This document shows, one piece after another, positions 16,120 to 23,899 of a stretch of 37,164 nucleotides of DNA; position 1 is the stretch's first letter; each line of letters opens with the position of its first letter. This DNA comes from an uncultured Paracoccaceae bacterium (GTDB lineage Bacteria; Pseudomonadota; Alphaproteobacteria; Rhodobacterales; Rhodobacteraceae), in contig CALILP010000206.1 in NCBI GenBank assembly GCA_938016515.1, positions 1 to 37,164 on the forward strand, read 5' to 3'. A program made the translations under genes and the position numbers. The notes under the pieces were generated by a model that was not told the DNA's origin, made no database searches, and worked only from the letters and a program-made list of their open reading frames with translations.

Positions 16120-16734
16120 TTAACGCGCATTTGGTTGAGGGGTGTATAGCAGGCGGACCCCTTGTGTGAATACCATCTGCTGACCCGTCCCGTCAGCAGA
16201 TACCGTGATGCGGACCTTGCCAGCTGTAAGGTCTCCAAATGGGGCCTGTACCGCCAACCTGCCATCCGAGACGATCTCGCCTGTCTTCAGGTCGGCGCTG
16301 ATCCCGTTGGTTTCCATAGTATACCCAGAAGAGGTGGTCATCCGTGACAGACCATTCAACCGGGCGGTTTGTGCGGCGGTATCCAGCACACTGGTGCCAG
16401 ACGTGATTTTCAGGGTCGTCCCGTCGGGCGCATCAACATCAATTGCGATATCTTCGACCAGCAGTGTGTCTTGGATGGCAACGTCAGGCTTGGCGCTATC
16501 TGCCCTTACAGCGATCACCGACCCATCATCCGCGATGCCCGAGAACTGGGGTGCCGTGATCTGCTGTTCTTTCGCGATCTCTTCGATTTGGCCGATGGGG
16601 ATTTCCTGACCCTGATTGGCCGGACTGCGCGCGAACAAAAACAGGGTCGAAAGCAAGGCGAGGGCGCCCATCGGAAGGATTATCTTTAGCCACCCGACGG
16701 CCCACGTATGAAAGTTGGGGTCGGTCGCCATCAT
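16120..16734 (-). CDS. lptC: LPS export inner-membrane protein LptC
   Basis: 204 aa with a single N-terminal transmembrane helix (about residues 13-34, WAVGWLKIILPMGALALLSTLF) and a periplasmic OstA-like domain. The periplasmic part contains PQFSGIADDGSVIAVRADSAKP and repeated short strands ending in VRLLYTP. LptC couples the LptB2FG transporter to LptA. The ATG (16732-16734) starts immediately after the kdsD stop codon, and a second ATG follows directly, so the exact start may be one codon later. Sequence conservation of LptC is low, but position between kdsD and lptA and the topology make the call firm. Confidence 0.88.
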   Translation of the reverse strand: MMATDPNFHTWAVGWLKIILPMGALALLSTLFLFARSPANQGQEIPIGQIEEIAKEQQITAPQFSGIADDGSVIAVRADSAKPDVAIQDTLLVEDIAIDVDAPDGTTLKITSGTSVLDTAAQTARLNGLSRMTTSSGYTMETNGISADLKTGEIVSDGRLAVQAPFGDLTAGKVRITVSADGTGQQMVFTQGVRLLYTPQPNAR

Positions 16735-17712
16735 TCAGACCACACCAGCCCGCAGGCAATCGTGGATGTGCAAAATGCCGACAACGTCACCGGGGTCGTC
16801 GGGATCAACAACAAGCAAACAGGTTACATTGCGTCCGTTTTTGCCGTTCATGATCGCGACGGCCTGCTCTGCCAATGCACCGGGCGCGATGGTTTCGGGG
16901 TTGTGGGTCATGACATCTTCGGCGGTCTTGTCCAGCAGGCCTTCCATGTTGCGCCGTAGGTCGCCATCGGTGATGATCCCGGCCAGCTTGTGGGTCTCAT
17001 CCAAGACCCCAACAAGACCGAAGCCCTTTTGGCTGATGGTCAAAAGCGTGTCTGACATGGGTGTTTTGATACTTGCTAAGGGCACTGCCTCGCCGGTGTG
17101 CATCAGGTCCCGCACCTTGGAAAGCTGGGCCCCAAGCTTGCCGCCGGGGTGAAAGTCGCGAAAGTTCTCTGGGGTGAAGTCGCGATATTCCATCAAGGCG
17201 ATCGCTATGGCATCACCCAGCGCCAGTGTCATTGTGGTCGAGTTGGTCGGGACAATGTTCTTGCCGCAAGCCTCGCCGACATTGGGCAGGATGATCTTGA
17301 CGTCTGCTTGTTTGATCAAGGTGCTGTTGGGTTTGCTTGCGACCCCGATCAAGGGGATCTGAAAGCGACGGGTATGGGCCACGACATCTGCCAATTCTGG
17401 CGTTTCGCCGGAATTGGACAGCATCAGCACGATATCCCCGGTTGCCAGCATCCCCATGTCACCGTGCGAGGCCTCTGCAGGGTGCACAAAATGTGCTGGC
17501 GTTCCGGTACTGGCAAAGGTTGCGGCAATCTTGCGGGCGACATGCCCCGATTTTCCCATACCAGACACGATTACACGCCCCTGCGCATTGACGATCAGGT
17601 CAATTGCGGCGGCAAAGCTATCGCCCAAACTATCCGACAGAGTGGTCAAAGCCACGGCTTCGTCCGTGACGACGCGTTTGCCTGCTGCGATCAGTTTGGC
17701 GAAATCTGGCAT
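16735..17712 (-). CDS. kdsD: Arabinose-5-phosphate isomerase (KDO pathway)
   Basis: 325 aa from the ATG at 17710-17712; a longer reading overlaps the upstream exonuclease gene and adds 35 unrelated residues. The SIS isomerase domain (to about residue 190) has GRVIVSGMGKSGHVARKIAATFASTGTPAHFVHPAEASHGD and LMLSNSGETPEL. Two CBS domains follow (about 205-325). It converts ribulose-5-phosphate to arabinose-5-phosphate, the first committed step to KDO. With kdsB in the neighbouring divergent block, this window covers both ends of CMP-KDO supply; kdsA and kdsC are elsewhere. The stop is directly followed by lptC. Confidence 0.93.
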   Translation of the reverse strand: MPDFAKLIAAGKRVVTDEAVALTTLSDSLGDSFAAAIDLIVNAQGRVIVSGMGKSGHVARKIAATFASTGTPAHFVHPAEASHGDMGMLATGDIVLMLSNSGETPELADVVAHTRRFQIPLIGVASKPNSTLIKQADVKIILPNVGEACGKNIVPTNSTTMTLALGDAIAIALMEYRDFTPENFRDFHPGGKLGAQLSKVRDLMHTGEAVPLASIKTPMSDTLLTISQKGFGLVGVLDETHKLAGIITDGDLRRNMEGLLDKTAEDVMTHNPETIAPGALAEQAVAIMNGKNGRNVTCLLVVDPDDPGDVVGILHIHDCLRAGVV

Positions 17713-17713
17713 A

Positions 17714-18325
17714 TCAGTGCGAGAAAATATCGGTTTCAGGCCATCCGGCCAGATCAAGTTTGGCACGCATCGGCAAGAAGTCGAAACAGGCTTGGGCCAT
17801 TTCGGTGCGGCCTTCACGGGCCAACATGACGTCGAAGGCTTCTTTCAACTGGTGCAAATACAAGACGTCGGACGCTGCATAGTCCAGCTGAGCTGCGGTC
17901 AGGTTTTCAGCGCCCCAATCGCTTTGTTGTTGGTGCTTAGAGATGTCGACGCCCACCATGTCCTGCAACAGTGTCTTCAGACCATGCCTGTCGGTAAAGG
18001 TCCGCACCAGCTTAGAGGCGATCTTGGTGCAGTAGACTGGGGCGGTCAGCGTGCCAAAGGCGTTGTGCATGGCTGCGATATCAAAACGGCCAAAGTGGAA
18101 CAGTTTCAGAACGTCGGGATCAGCCAACATCTTGCACAGGTTTGGTGCCGCTGTTTGGCCTTTGGCGACCTGCACAAGATGGCATTCACCGTCTCCACCA
18201 GACATCTGGATTAGGCACAGCCGGTCTCGATGCGGGTTTAGTCCCATTGTTTCGCAATCAATTGCGACCACTGGCCCAAGGTCAAGGCCATCGGGCAAGT
18301 CATTCTGGTAAAGGTGGTTCGCCAT
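17714..18325 (-). CDS. rnd: RNase D-like 3'-5' exonuclease (DEDDy type, catalytic domain only)
   Basis: 203 aa from the ATG at 18323-18325; a TTG two codons earlier is possible. It is a bare DEDD exonuclease domain: AIDCETMGL (Asp23, Glu25), FHFGRFDIAAM (Asp82) and the exoIII motif LDYAASDVLYL (Tyr149, Asp153), giving the DEDDy catalytic set. Full RNase D carries one or two HRDC domains (about 370 aa in all), which are missing here, so this is the short form common in alphaproteobacteria. It likely trims the 3' ends of stable RNAs. It is 1 nt upstream of kdsD, so probably heads that operon. No strong ribosome-binding site is visible. Confidence 0.85.
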   Translation of the reverse strand: MANHLYQNDLPDGLDLGPVVAIDCETMGLNPHRDRLCLIQMSGGDGECHLVQVAKGQTAAPNLCKMLADPDVLKLFHFGRFDIAAMHNAFGTLTAPVYCTKIASKLVRTFTDRHGLKTLLQDMVGVDISKHQQQSDWGAENLTAAQLDYAASDVLYLHQLKEAFDVMLAREGRTEMAQACFDFLPMRAKLDLAGWPETDIFSH

Positions 18326-18403
18326 GATCAATCCAATTCAGCACGTTCAGACAGCAGATAAGCCGCGCGGGTGGCCCTGACAACGTCTGTAGCACCCAAT
18401 CGG

Positions 18404-19084
18404 TTAAATGCTGCTAAGCCTGTGCCGCTGCAGCAAGTCGATCAAGATGTCTTTTGCGGCAAGGCGGTGCTGGCGGTGAACACGCCGGGCCTCTTCTGCG
18501 TCACCGTGACGGATCGCATTCAAGACACGAGAATGATCGTCGTTTGATTTGGTTGGGGCCGGTCGCATGTAAAGTGTGACCAACCGCGCACGACGGACTT
18601 GATCAGACATCATGTCGGCGATCATCGCGACGCGAGCATTGTCACCAAGACGTACAAGTTCGCGGTGAAAGGTGTCGTCTGCTGCGGCCCATGCCTCGCG
18701 GTCTTCGTCTTCCAACGCGACTTCCATGTCCTTAATCGCAGTCGATAGCACTGTGAGGTTGCTCTCTGTCAGGCCCCGCTCTGCGGCATTGGCGGCGGCA
18801 AGGCTTTCCAGCTCTGTTAGAATATCATAAATCTCGGCCATATCGACTGGCGACAAAGGTTTGATACGAACGCCCTTGCGCGGTCTTACTTCGACCAAAC
18901 CCTGCGCCTCAAGACGCAGCAGCGCTTCGCGGACGGGGGTGCGTGACATGCCCAGGCGGACGGCAAGCTCACTTTCAAGGTGATCTGTGCCAGCACCAAG
19001 CTCACCATCAAAAATCAATTTCCGAAGTTCTTCAACCGCGATGGCCGTGTTCGAGCCTGCAACGACGCCCTTAGTAGTGTCCAT
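18404..19084 (-). CDS. GntR-family transcriptional regulator, FCD (FadR-type) subfamily
   Basis: 226 aa. The N-terminal winged helix (about 12-75) includes ELRKLIFDGELGAGTDHLESELAVRLGMSRTPVREALLRLEAQGLVEVRPRKGVRI, very typical of FCD-type GntR. The C-terminal FCD ligand domain carries the metal-binding pattern D-x3-H (DDTFHREL) and two further His (DDHSRV, RVHRQH). Such regulators usually repress sugar-acid or organic-acid catabolism. The gene overlaps the 3' end of the oxidoreductase by 14 nt and is the last gene of the minus-strand arm. It probably controls the divergent cluster through the palindrome at 21241-21256. Confidence 0.92.
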   Translation of the reverse strand: MDTTKGVVAGSNTAIAVEELRKLIFDGELGAGTDHLESELAVRLGMSRTPVREALLRLEAQGLVEVRPRKGVRIKPLSPVDMAEIYDILTELESLAAANAAERGLTESNLTVLSTAIKDMEVALEDEDREAWAAADDTFHRELVRLGDNARVAMIADMMSDQVRRARLVTLYMRPAPTKSNDDHSRVLNAIRHGDAEEARRVHRQHRLAAKDILIDLLQRHRLSSI

Positions 19085-20093
19085 CCAGTCTTACCTTCTG
19101 CCCTGTCTCAGCTGACGTGTAGATCGCATCTTCGATCTTCATGACATTGAGATAGTTCTCGGCACTATTTTCTAGGGGAACTTTTCCAAAAAGCGAACCT
19201 AAAACATGTGCTTGGAGCAAATAGGTACAGTCACCACCGAAACTTTCGGCCTGATTCGGGCCTAAAATTACGGAGGCTTCGAGGCGGCCAAAGCGCCGCA
19301 AATGCACCGCCCCATCACCGCTGATTGTCAGGGTCCCATCGGTGCCTTCAAACAGGCCTTCGCCCATCGTGCAGCGGGTGTTTTCGGCAGCATGATCAAG
19401 GTTCCGATTGGCATCTAAAAGAGTCCGCACATTGTTCGGATGGTCAAACGTCACAAAGCCCGCATCTTCGCCCGAGATAACTGGATTCACACGCCGCAAA
19501 TCTGCGTAAACCGCTGTTGGATCACCGAAAATGTAGCGAAACACATCGACGTAGTGCACGCCTGTTTCATGCACCATGAAGCGGGGCATCTTTTGAAAAT
19601 AGGCCTGCCTTGCAAGGTAGGCGTCAGGGCCCTGACCGTCACCGGGGCGCAGGCGCCATGTGGCTTGCAACGGCGTGCCAATGTCTCCGGCGTCAATGGC
19701 TTTTTTGATGGTGCGAAACCACGGCTGAAACCGAAAGTTTTCATGCACAATCAACGTCGCACCTTGTGTCTTTGCAAGGTCCGTCATGTCTTGGGCGTCG
19801 CGCAGTGTTCCGCAAAAGGGTTTTTGGCAAATAATTGTCTTTGTGCCATGCGCAAGCGCTGTCTTGATCGCTGCAACATGCGCGGCAGGCGGGACAACGA
19901 TGTCTAGAATGTCTGGATTGGTTGTTTCAAGCATGTCTTTCAGGTCAGAAAACGGGCGGTGCCCGGTTGCCTGTGCCTTGCTGATGTCGTGATCTGCGAC
20001 CCCAACAAGATCGGCTTGCTTCAGCCGGTCCCAGCCCTTGTGGTGGAATTGGCTAAAGTAGCCCGCACCCAAACAAGCGACCCTGACGGTCAT
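19071..20093 (-). CDS. Gfo/Idh/MocA-family NAD(P)-dependent oxidoreductase
   Basis: 340 aa. The ATG at 20091-20093 overlaps the stop of the IPMDH-like gene (ATGA); the open frame extends further upstream but only inside that gene. The Rossmann motif is VACLGAGYFSQFHHKGW (5-21). The family's EKP motif reads CQKPFCGT with Lys91-Pro92 kept. The catalytic stretch HETGVHYVD (175-183) matches the family D/H-x-G-x-H-x2-D arrangement. Such enzymes oxidise sugars, sugar acids or inositols at a carbonyl or hydroxyl, often giving lactones or ketoses. A lactonase-like hydrolase lies in the divergent arm, so a lactone product is a plausible link. Confidence 0.88.
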   Translation of the reverse strand: MTVRVACLGAGYFSQFHHKGWDRLKQADLVGVADHDISKAQATGHRPFSDLKDMLETTNPDILDIVVPPAAHVAAIKTALAHGTKTIICQKPFCGTLRDAQDMTDLAKTQGATLIVHENFRFQPWFRTIKKAIDAGDIGTPLQATWRLRPGDGQGPDAYLARQAYFQKMPRFMVHETGVHYVDVFRYIFGDPTAVYADLRRVNPVISGEDAGFVTFDHPNNVRTLLDANRNLDHAAENTRCTMGEGLFEGTDGTLTISGDGAVHLRRFGRLEASVILGPNQAESFGGDCTYLLQAHVLGSLFGKVPLENSAENYLNVMKIEDAIYTSAETGQKVRLDGHY

Positions 20094-21193
20094 GCGTTGA
20101 CGGCCTGCCGTGTGACGATGTGCTGAACCGCGTCGCCTGCCTGCTTTGTCGTGGCAGCGCCGCCAAGGTCCGCAGTGACGGTCGTGTTTGATGTCACCAG
20201 ATGATCGATTGCTGTGCGCAGCGCTTCGGCATCTGCAATCATTTGGATATGGCCATGCTTTAGCCCAAGCCAATCCAGCATCATCGCCGCCGACAGGATC
20301 ATGGCAAAGGGGTTTGCTTTGCCTTGTCCGGCAATATCCGGGGCAGAGCCGTGACAAGGTTGGAACACCGCTTGATGCAATCCAATGTCGGCAGATGGCG
20401 CGAGGCCAAGGCCACCCATCAGACCAGCGCCAAGGTCTGAAAGAATGTCGCCAAACATGTTTTCGGTGACCAACACGTCGAAATCCCAAGGTTTCTGCAC
20501 CATCCAAAGGGCGGTGGCATCAACGTAGGCGTGATCCGCGACAAGGTTGGGATGGTGTGCTGCGATCTCATCAAAGATACCGCGAAAGAAGGCGAATGCG
20601 CGAAAGACGTTTGCTTTATCAACACATGTTACACGGCCTGGGCCACGGCCTTGCGCCTTGCGATCTGCGGCAAGGTTGAAGGCGAATTTGAACAGATCCT
20701 CAGAGGTTTTGCGCGTGATCCGCAATGTTTCGCGCGCATCGTCTTTTGTCACCTCACCCGTGCCTTGGGTGTAAAACAGACCTTCGGTACTTTCGCGGAT
20801 CAAGACGAAATCGATGTCCTGACCAGCTGGCATTTTGAGTGGGGTCAGCCCGCCTGCGGCGACCCGAACAGGCCGGACACCGGCAAACAGGTTGTAGGCC
20901 TTGCGCAAGTCAATCTGCGGCGAGATTTCAGTCCCGTCAGCATAGCGAACGTCCGGCAGGCCCATTGCCGACAGCAAGATCGCATCGGCCTTGCCAGCCT
21001 TGTCCAGTGACATTTGCGGCAGGCCTTCACCGGTCTTGGCATAGTGAGCGGCGCCAGCAGGCAGATGCTCAAAGGACAAATCGTAACTATCGCTTTGCGC
21101 AGCAAGGGCGGTCAAAATCTTGACGGTAGGTGCCATGATCTCGGGGCCAATCCCGTCGCCTTCAAAAACTGCGATCTGAAACGATGATGTCAT
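20090..21193 (-). CDS. Isopropylmalate/isocitrate/tartrate-type beta-decarboxylating dehydrogenase
   Basis: 367 aa from the ATG at 21191-21193, which has GAGGA at 7-nt spacing; an ATG five codons earlier overlaps this ribosome-binding site. Family motifs: AVFEGDGIGPEIM (8-20), DLRKAYNLFAGVRPVR, FVLIRESTEGLFY, the catalytic-Lys segment VTCVDKANVFRAF, VTENMFGDILSDLGAGLMGGLGLAPSA and HGSAPDIAGQGKANP. It oxidises a 2-hydroxy acid with NAD(P) and usually decarboxylates the beta-keto product. It is unlikely to be LeuB, since leuC/leuD are absent and the genes around it are for sugar-acid catabolism. A tartrate, malate or (phospho)four-carbon acid is a better guess. It heads the minus arm. Confidence 0.87.
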   Translation of the reverse strand: MTSSFQIAVFEGDGIGPEIMAPTVKILTALAAQSDSYDLSFEHLPAGAAHYAKTGEGLPQMSLDKAGKADAILLSAMGLPDVRYADGTEISPQIDLRKAYNLFAGVRPVRVAAGGLTPLKMPAGQDIDFVLIRESTEGLFYTQGTGEVTKDDARETLRITRKTSEDLFKFAFNLAADRKAQGRGPGRVTCVDKANVFRAFAFFRGIFDEIAAHHPNLVADHAYVDATALWMVQKPWDFDVLVTENMFGDILSDLGAGLMGGLGLAPSADIGLHQAVFQPCHGSAPDIAGQGKANPFAMILSAAMMLDWLGLKHGHIQMIADAEALRTAIDHLVTSNTTVTADLGGAATTKQAGDAVQHIVTRQAVNA

Positions 21194-21224
21194 GCTAGCT
21201 ATCCTCATACTGTCTCATAGTCGT

Positions 21225-21252
21225 TTGACATGATTCCGGCTTAATGTATACG
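21225..21252 (+). promoter_or_regulatory. Strong sigma70-type promoter for the plus-strand catabolic arm
   Basis: TTGACA (21225-21230) is a perfect -35 hexamer. After 16 nt comes TATACG (21247-21252) as the -10. Transcription would start near 21259, about 70 nt before the ABM-family gene. The -10 lies inside the palindrome at 21241-21256, a classic repression layout. Confidence 0.6.
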
Positions 21253-21256
21253 TTAA
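21241..21256. promoter_or_regulatory. Candidate GntR operator in the divergent promoter region
   Basis: TTAATGTATACGTTAA is a 16-bp palindrome with only one mismatched pair (the fifth base of each half). Its central GTATAC is in the style of FCD-type GntR sites (T-GT-N(0-3)-AC-A). It covers the -10 of the plus-strand promoter and lies 48 nt from the minus-strand start codon, so one bound dimer could control both arms. The likely ligand is the GntR protein encoded at 18404-19084. Confidence 0.6.
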
Positions 21257-21328
21257 AATATGCAAAGAGCACGATAACGTCGGACGAACGCGCGTTTGTG
21301 CGCCTCAAAGAACTGGGAAAAATCTAGA

Positions 21329-21622
21329 ATGCCATTTGCCGTCTGCGTCACATTTACCCTCGTTTCAAAGCACATCGATGCCTTTCTACCGCTGATGCAT
21401 ACGAATGCACAAACATCTCTGACGCAAGAGAAGGGATGTCACAGGTTCGATGTCCTTACCGACCCAGTCCGCCCGGCAGAGGTCTTTCTTTATGAATTGT
21501 ATGACGACGCGGCTGCATTTCAGACCCATCTGGACAGCGCGCACTTTCGCAGCTTTGATCAAGCCGTCGCAGGCATGATCGCGGCGAAAGACATCAAAAC
21601 CTATGAAAAGGTCACCTCATGA
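21329..21622 (+). CDS. Small antibiotic-biosynthesis-monooxygenase (ABM) domain protein
   Basis: 97 aa from the ATG at 21329. It is a single ferredoxin-like ABM domain: FAVCVTFTLVSKHIDAFLPLMHTNAQTSLTQEKGCHRFDVL, then VFLYELYDDAAAFQTHLDSAHF, the usual E-x-Y-x4-A-x2-H-x3-H/HF arrangement. Family members include quinol monooxygenase YgiN and the LsrG isomerase that handles a phosphorylated five-carbon compound, so the reaction cannot be fixed from sequence. It is the first gene of the plus arm and overlaps the lactonase-like gene by ATGA (21619-21622). The ribosome-binding site is weak. Confidence 0.8.
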   Translation: MPFAVCVTFTLVSKHIDAFLPLMHTNAQTSLTQEKGCHRFDVLTDPVRPAEVFLYELYDDAAAFQTHLDSAHFRSFDQAVAGMIAAKDIKTYEKVTS

Positions 21623-22416
21623 GTATCTGGCAAGTCCATGCCGTTAAATACGCTGACCGCAACGCGCGTACCCGCGCCGATAGTTTTATCTTTGACGATA
21701 ATCATGATGCCCCCCACGCGATGGACTACTTCATGTGGGTTCTGAGGTCTAAGGATCGGACCATTTTGGTCGATACCGGCTATGACGATACCGAAGCCGC
21801 ACGGCGTGATCGCCCGATCCGGATGGATCCCGCAGCGGCACTTGCCCCGCTTGGTCTGCAGCCCAATGACATCGATACACTGATCGTCACACATCTTCAC
21901 TATGACCACGCGGGCGGGCTGGATATGTTTCCCAATGCGACACTGCATATGCAAGCCGCAGAGATGGCCTATGCGACCGGGCCCTGCATGTGTCATGACA
22001 CGTTGCGCATGCCTTTTACGGCAGATCACATCTGCAGTGCGGTCAAACGGCTCTATTCCGGCAAGGTGGTTTTCTATGATGGCGAGGCAGAGGTCGCAGA
22101 CGGCGTCACCGTCCACTGCATTGGCGGGCATTCGCGGGGTCTGCAGGCGGTCCGGGTCAGAACAGATAGCGGTTGGCTAGTGCTTGCATCAGACGCTGCG
22201 CACTTTTGGGAAAACCTGAGGTCTCGCAAACCTTTTCCAATTGTCGTCGATCTGCAAAACATGCTGGATGGTTTTAGCACGTTAGAGCGTCTGGCAAGTC
22301 ATCCAGATTTGATCATTCCCGGCCATGATCCCCTTGTCAGAGCCTGTTTTCCGCAGGATATCGCAGAGCACATCACCCGGCTTGACCGGGGCCCAACATC
22401 AGAGATCCCCTCATGA
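21619..22416 (+). CDS. Metallo-beta-lactamase-fold hydrolase, AHL/gamma-butyrolactone lactonase-like
   Basis: 265 aa. The zinc site is complete: THLHYDHAGG (His92, His94, Asp96, His97), GGHSRGLQ, ASDAAHFWEN and the final IPGHDP. The family is the N-acyl homoserine lactonase/AttM (BlcC) group. Quorum quenching is one option, but coupling to sugar-acid genes on both sides makes hydrolysis of a sugar-acid lactone or gamma-butyrolactone-like intermediate more likely. It has ATGA overlaps with the ABM gene before it and the kinase gene after it. No signal peptide, so cytoplasmic. Confidence 0.85.
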   Translation: MSIWQVHAVKYADRNARTRADSFIFDDNHDAPHAMDYFMWVLRSKDRTILVDTGYDDTEAARRDRPIRMDPAAALAPLGLQPNDIDTLIVTHLHYDHAGGLDMFPNATLHMQAAEMAYATGPCMCHDTLRMPFTADHICSAVKRLYSGKVVFYDGEAEVADGVTVHCIGGHSRGLQAVRVRTDSGWLVLASDAAHFWENLRSRKPFPIVVDLQNMLDGFSTLERLASHPDLIIPGHDPLVRACFPQDIAEHITRLDRGPTSEIPS

Positions 22417-23651
22417 AAATTGGCGTCATTGCAGATGATTTCACCGGCGCGTCCGATATCGCGCTGACCCTTGCAGAAGGCGGCATGCGGACCATGCAAT
22501 TCGTCGGCATCCCGGCAGGCGATGTGCATGATGTCGATGCAGGCGTCATCTCACTCAAGTCACGCACTGCACCTTTGCAAGATGCGGTGACCCAATCGCT
22601 GGCGGCTTGCGAATGGTTGCGGGCGCAGGGGGCGCAGCAGATCATCTTTAAGGTATGTTCGACATTCGACAGTACAGCGAAAGGCAACATTGGACAGGTT
22701 GCACAGGCTTTGGCAGACATGTTGGGCGCGACACATGTGATCACCTGCCCAGCGTTCCCTGAAAATGGGCGCAGCGTCTATCAGGGCCATTTGTTTGTGA
22801 ATGATGTCTTGCTGAACGCGTCCGGCATGCAGGACCATCCGCTTACGCCCATGACGGATGCAGATTTGCGGCGGGTTCTAGATGCGCAGACCACTTGGGA
22901 TGTCACCCATCTGCCGATCAAGACAGTTGCGCAGGGGGCTGATGCGATTGCTAGGCATATCGCGAAACTGCCACCGTCGATGGTCATCGCGGATGCGATT
23001 GCAGACGATGACCTGCGCCAGATCGGTGCGGCAGTCAAAGACCATAGACTGCTGACCGGTGGGTCGGGGATTGCCATTGGTTTACCAGCAAACTTTGGGA
23101 TCACCCCAAAGCCAGTACCGTGGGACGGGATCGACGGACGCGGCATCGTGTTGTCTGGGTCATGCAGTCGTGCAACGCGTGGGCAAGTTGCAGCGTTTTT
23201 GCGCGATCATGAAGGCCGCGAGATTTCAGCGGCTGATGTCATGGAGCGTGAAGGTGATTTCAGGGATCTGATCGACTGGGCCATGTCCCGGCCAAAGGCG
23301 TCGTTGATCTATACCTCTGCTGATCCCGACGTGGTCAAGGCAGCGCAGCAAGCCTATGGAACAGATGTCATTGCGACGGCGATCGAAAGTATGTTCGCAA
23401 AGCTTGCAGGTGACTTTGCAGCGGCGGGCTTTGGTCGCTTGGTTGTTGCAGGTGGCGAAACATCTGGTGCCGCCGTTGCGGGACTTCAGGCAACCCATCT
23501 GACAGTCGGTCCAAGGCTCGCTGCAGGTGTGCCCGTGCTGAAGGTTGATGACCGCAACCTGGCGGTCGCACTAAAGTCAGGAAACTTCGGCGAGGAAGAC
23601 TTTTTTGCAAACGCCCTTGACCGGATGAAACAGCCGACGAAAATGATCTAA
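22413..23651 (+). CDS. Four-carbon acid sugar kinase (DUF1537/OtnK-DtnK type)
   Basis: 412 aa, a typical length. The N-terminal domain starts IGVIADDFTGASDIALTLAEGG (residues 3-24), the hallmark DDFTGA(S/N)D. FKVCSTFDSTAKGNIG and CPAFPENGRSVYQGHLFVN belong to the same domain. The C-terminal nucleotide-binding domain has VLSGSCSRATRGQV and the phosphate-binding VVAGGETSGAAV. Characterised relatives phosphorylate D-threonate, L-threonate/D-erythronate derivatives or 3-oxo-tetronates at C4. Here it is coupled to the lactonase-like gene and divergent from an IPMDH-like dehydrogenase; no class II aldolase or PdxA2 gene is nearby. It is the last gene of the plus arm. No terminator is evident after it. 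Confidence 0.9.
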   Translation: MKIGVIADDFTGASDIALTLAEGGMRTMQFVGIPAGDVHDVDAGVISLKSRTAPLQDAVTQSLAACEWLRAQGAQQIIFKVCSTFDSTAKGNIGQVAQALADMLGATHVITCPAFPENGRSVYQGHLFVNDVLLNASGMQDHPLTPMTDADLRRVLDAQTTWDVTHLPIKTVAQGADAIARHIAKLPPSMVIADAIADDDLRQIGAAVKDHRLLTGGSGIAIGLPANFGITPKPVPWDGIDGRGIVLSGSCSRATRGQVAAFLRDHEGREISAADVMEREGDFRDLIDWAMSRPKASLIYTSADPDVVKAAQQAYGTDVIATAIESMFAKLAGDFAAAGFGRLVVAGGETSGAAVAGLQATHLTVGPRLAAGVPVLKVDDRNLAVALKSGNFGEEDFFANALDRMKQPTKMI

Positions 23652-23760
23652 ATTTCGCTGTAGCGTCACATTTGTGCAACATTCAGGCCACGGAAACGCC
23701 ACAATTGCTCCCTAATTTTGCGAGGTAACGAGTGATTTGCCGCAAAAAGGCTGGATTCGG

Positions 23761-23813
23761 GCGGTTATGTCGGGTGCTAAGGTTTTGTAAACGCACCCTA
23801 ACCCCAAAACCGC
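23761..23813 (+). promoter_or_regulatory. Nested and mutually exclusive inverted repeats upstream of the protease gene
   Basis: An outer pair GCGGTT / AACCGC (23761-23766 and 23808-23813) encloses an inner pair GGGTGC / GCACCC (23772-23777 and 23793-23798). A third pair GGTTTTG / CAAAACC (23781-23787 and 23805-23811) overlaps both and cannot form with them. This lies 87 nt before the protease start. It could be an RNA leader switch, the terminator of the kinase transcript, or chance. The repeats are visible; the role is a guess. Confidence 0.35.
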
Positions 23814-23899
23814 TAAGAATTTGTGCCCATAGGCGGAAAATTGAGCATAAATAAGTTGTCTCATTTGCGACGCTACCTGACGCAGGGTACGTCTGCAGT

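Noticed and set aside
20094-20507. N-terminal extension of the Gfo/Idh/MocA oxidoreductase frame
   Set aside because: It lies inside the IPMDH-like gene in another frame. The ATGA overlap and the Rossmann start MTVRVACLGAG fix the start at 20093.
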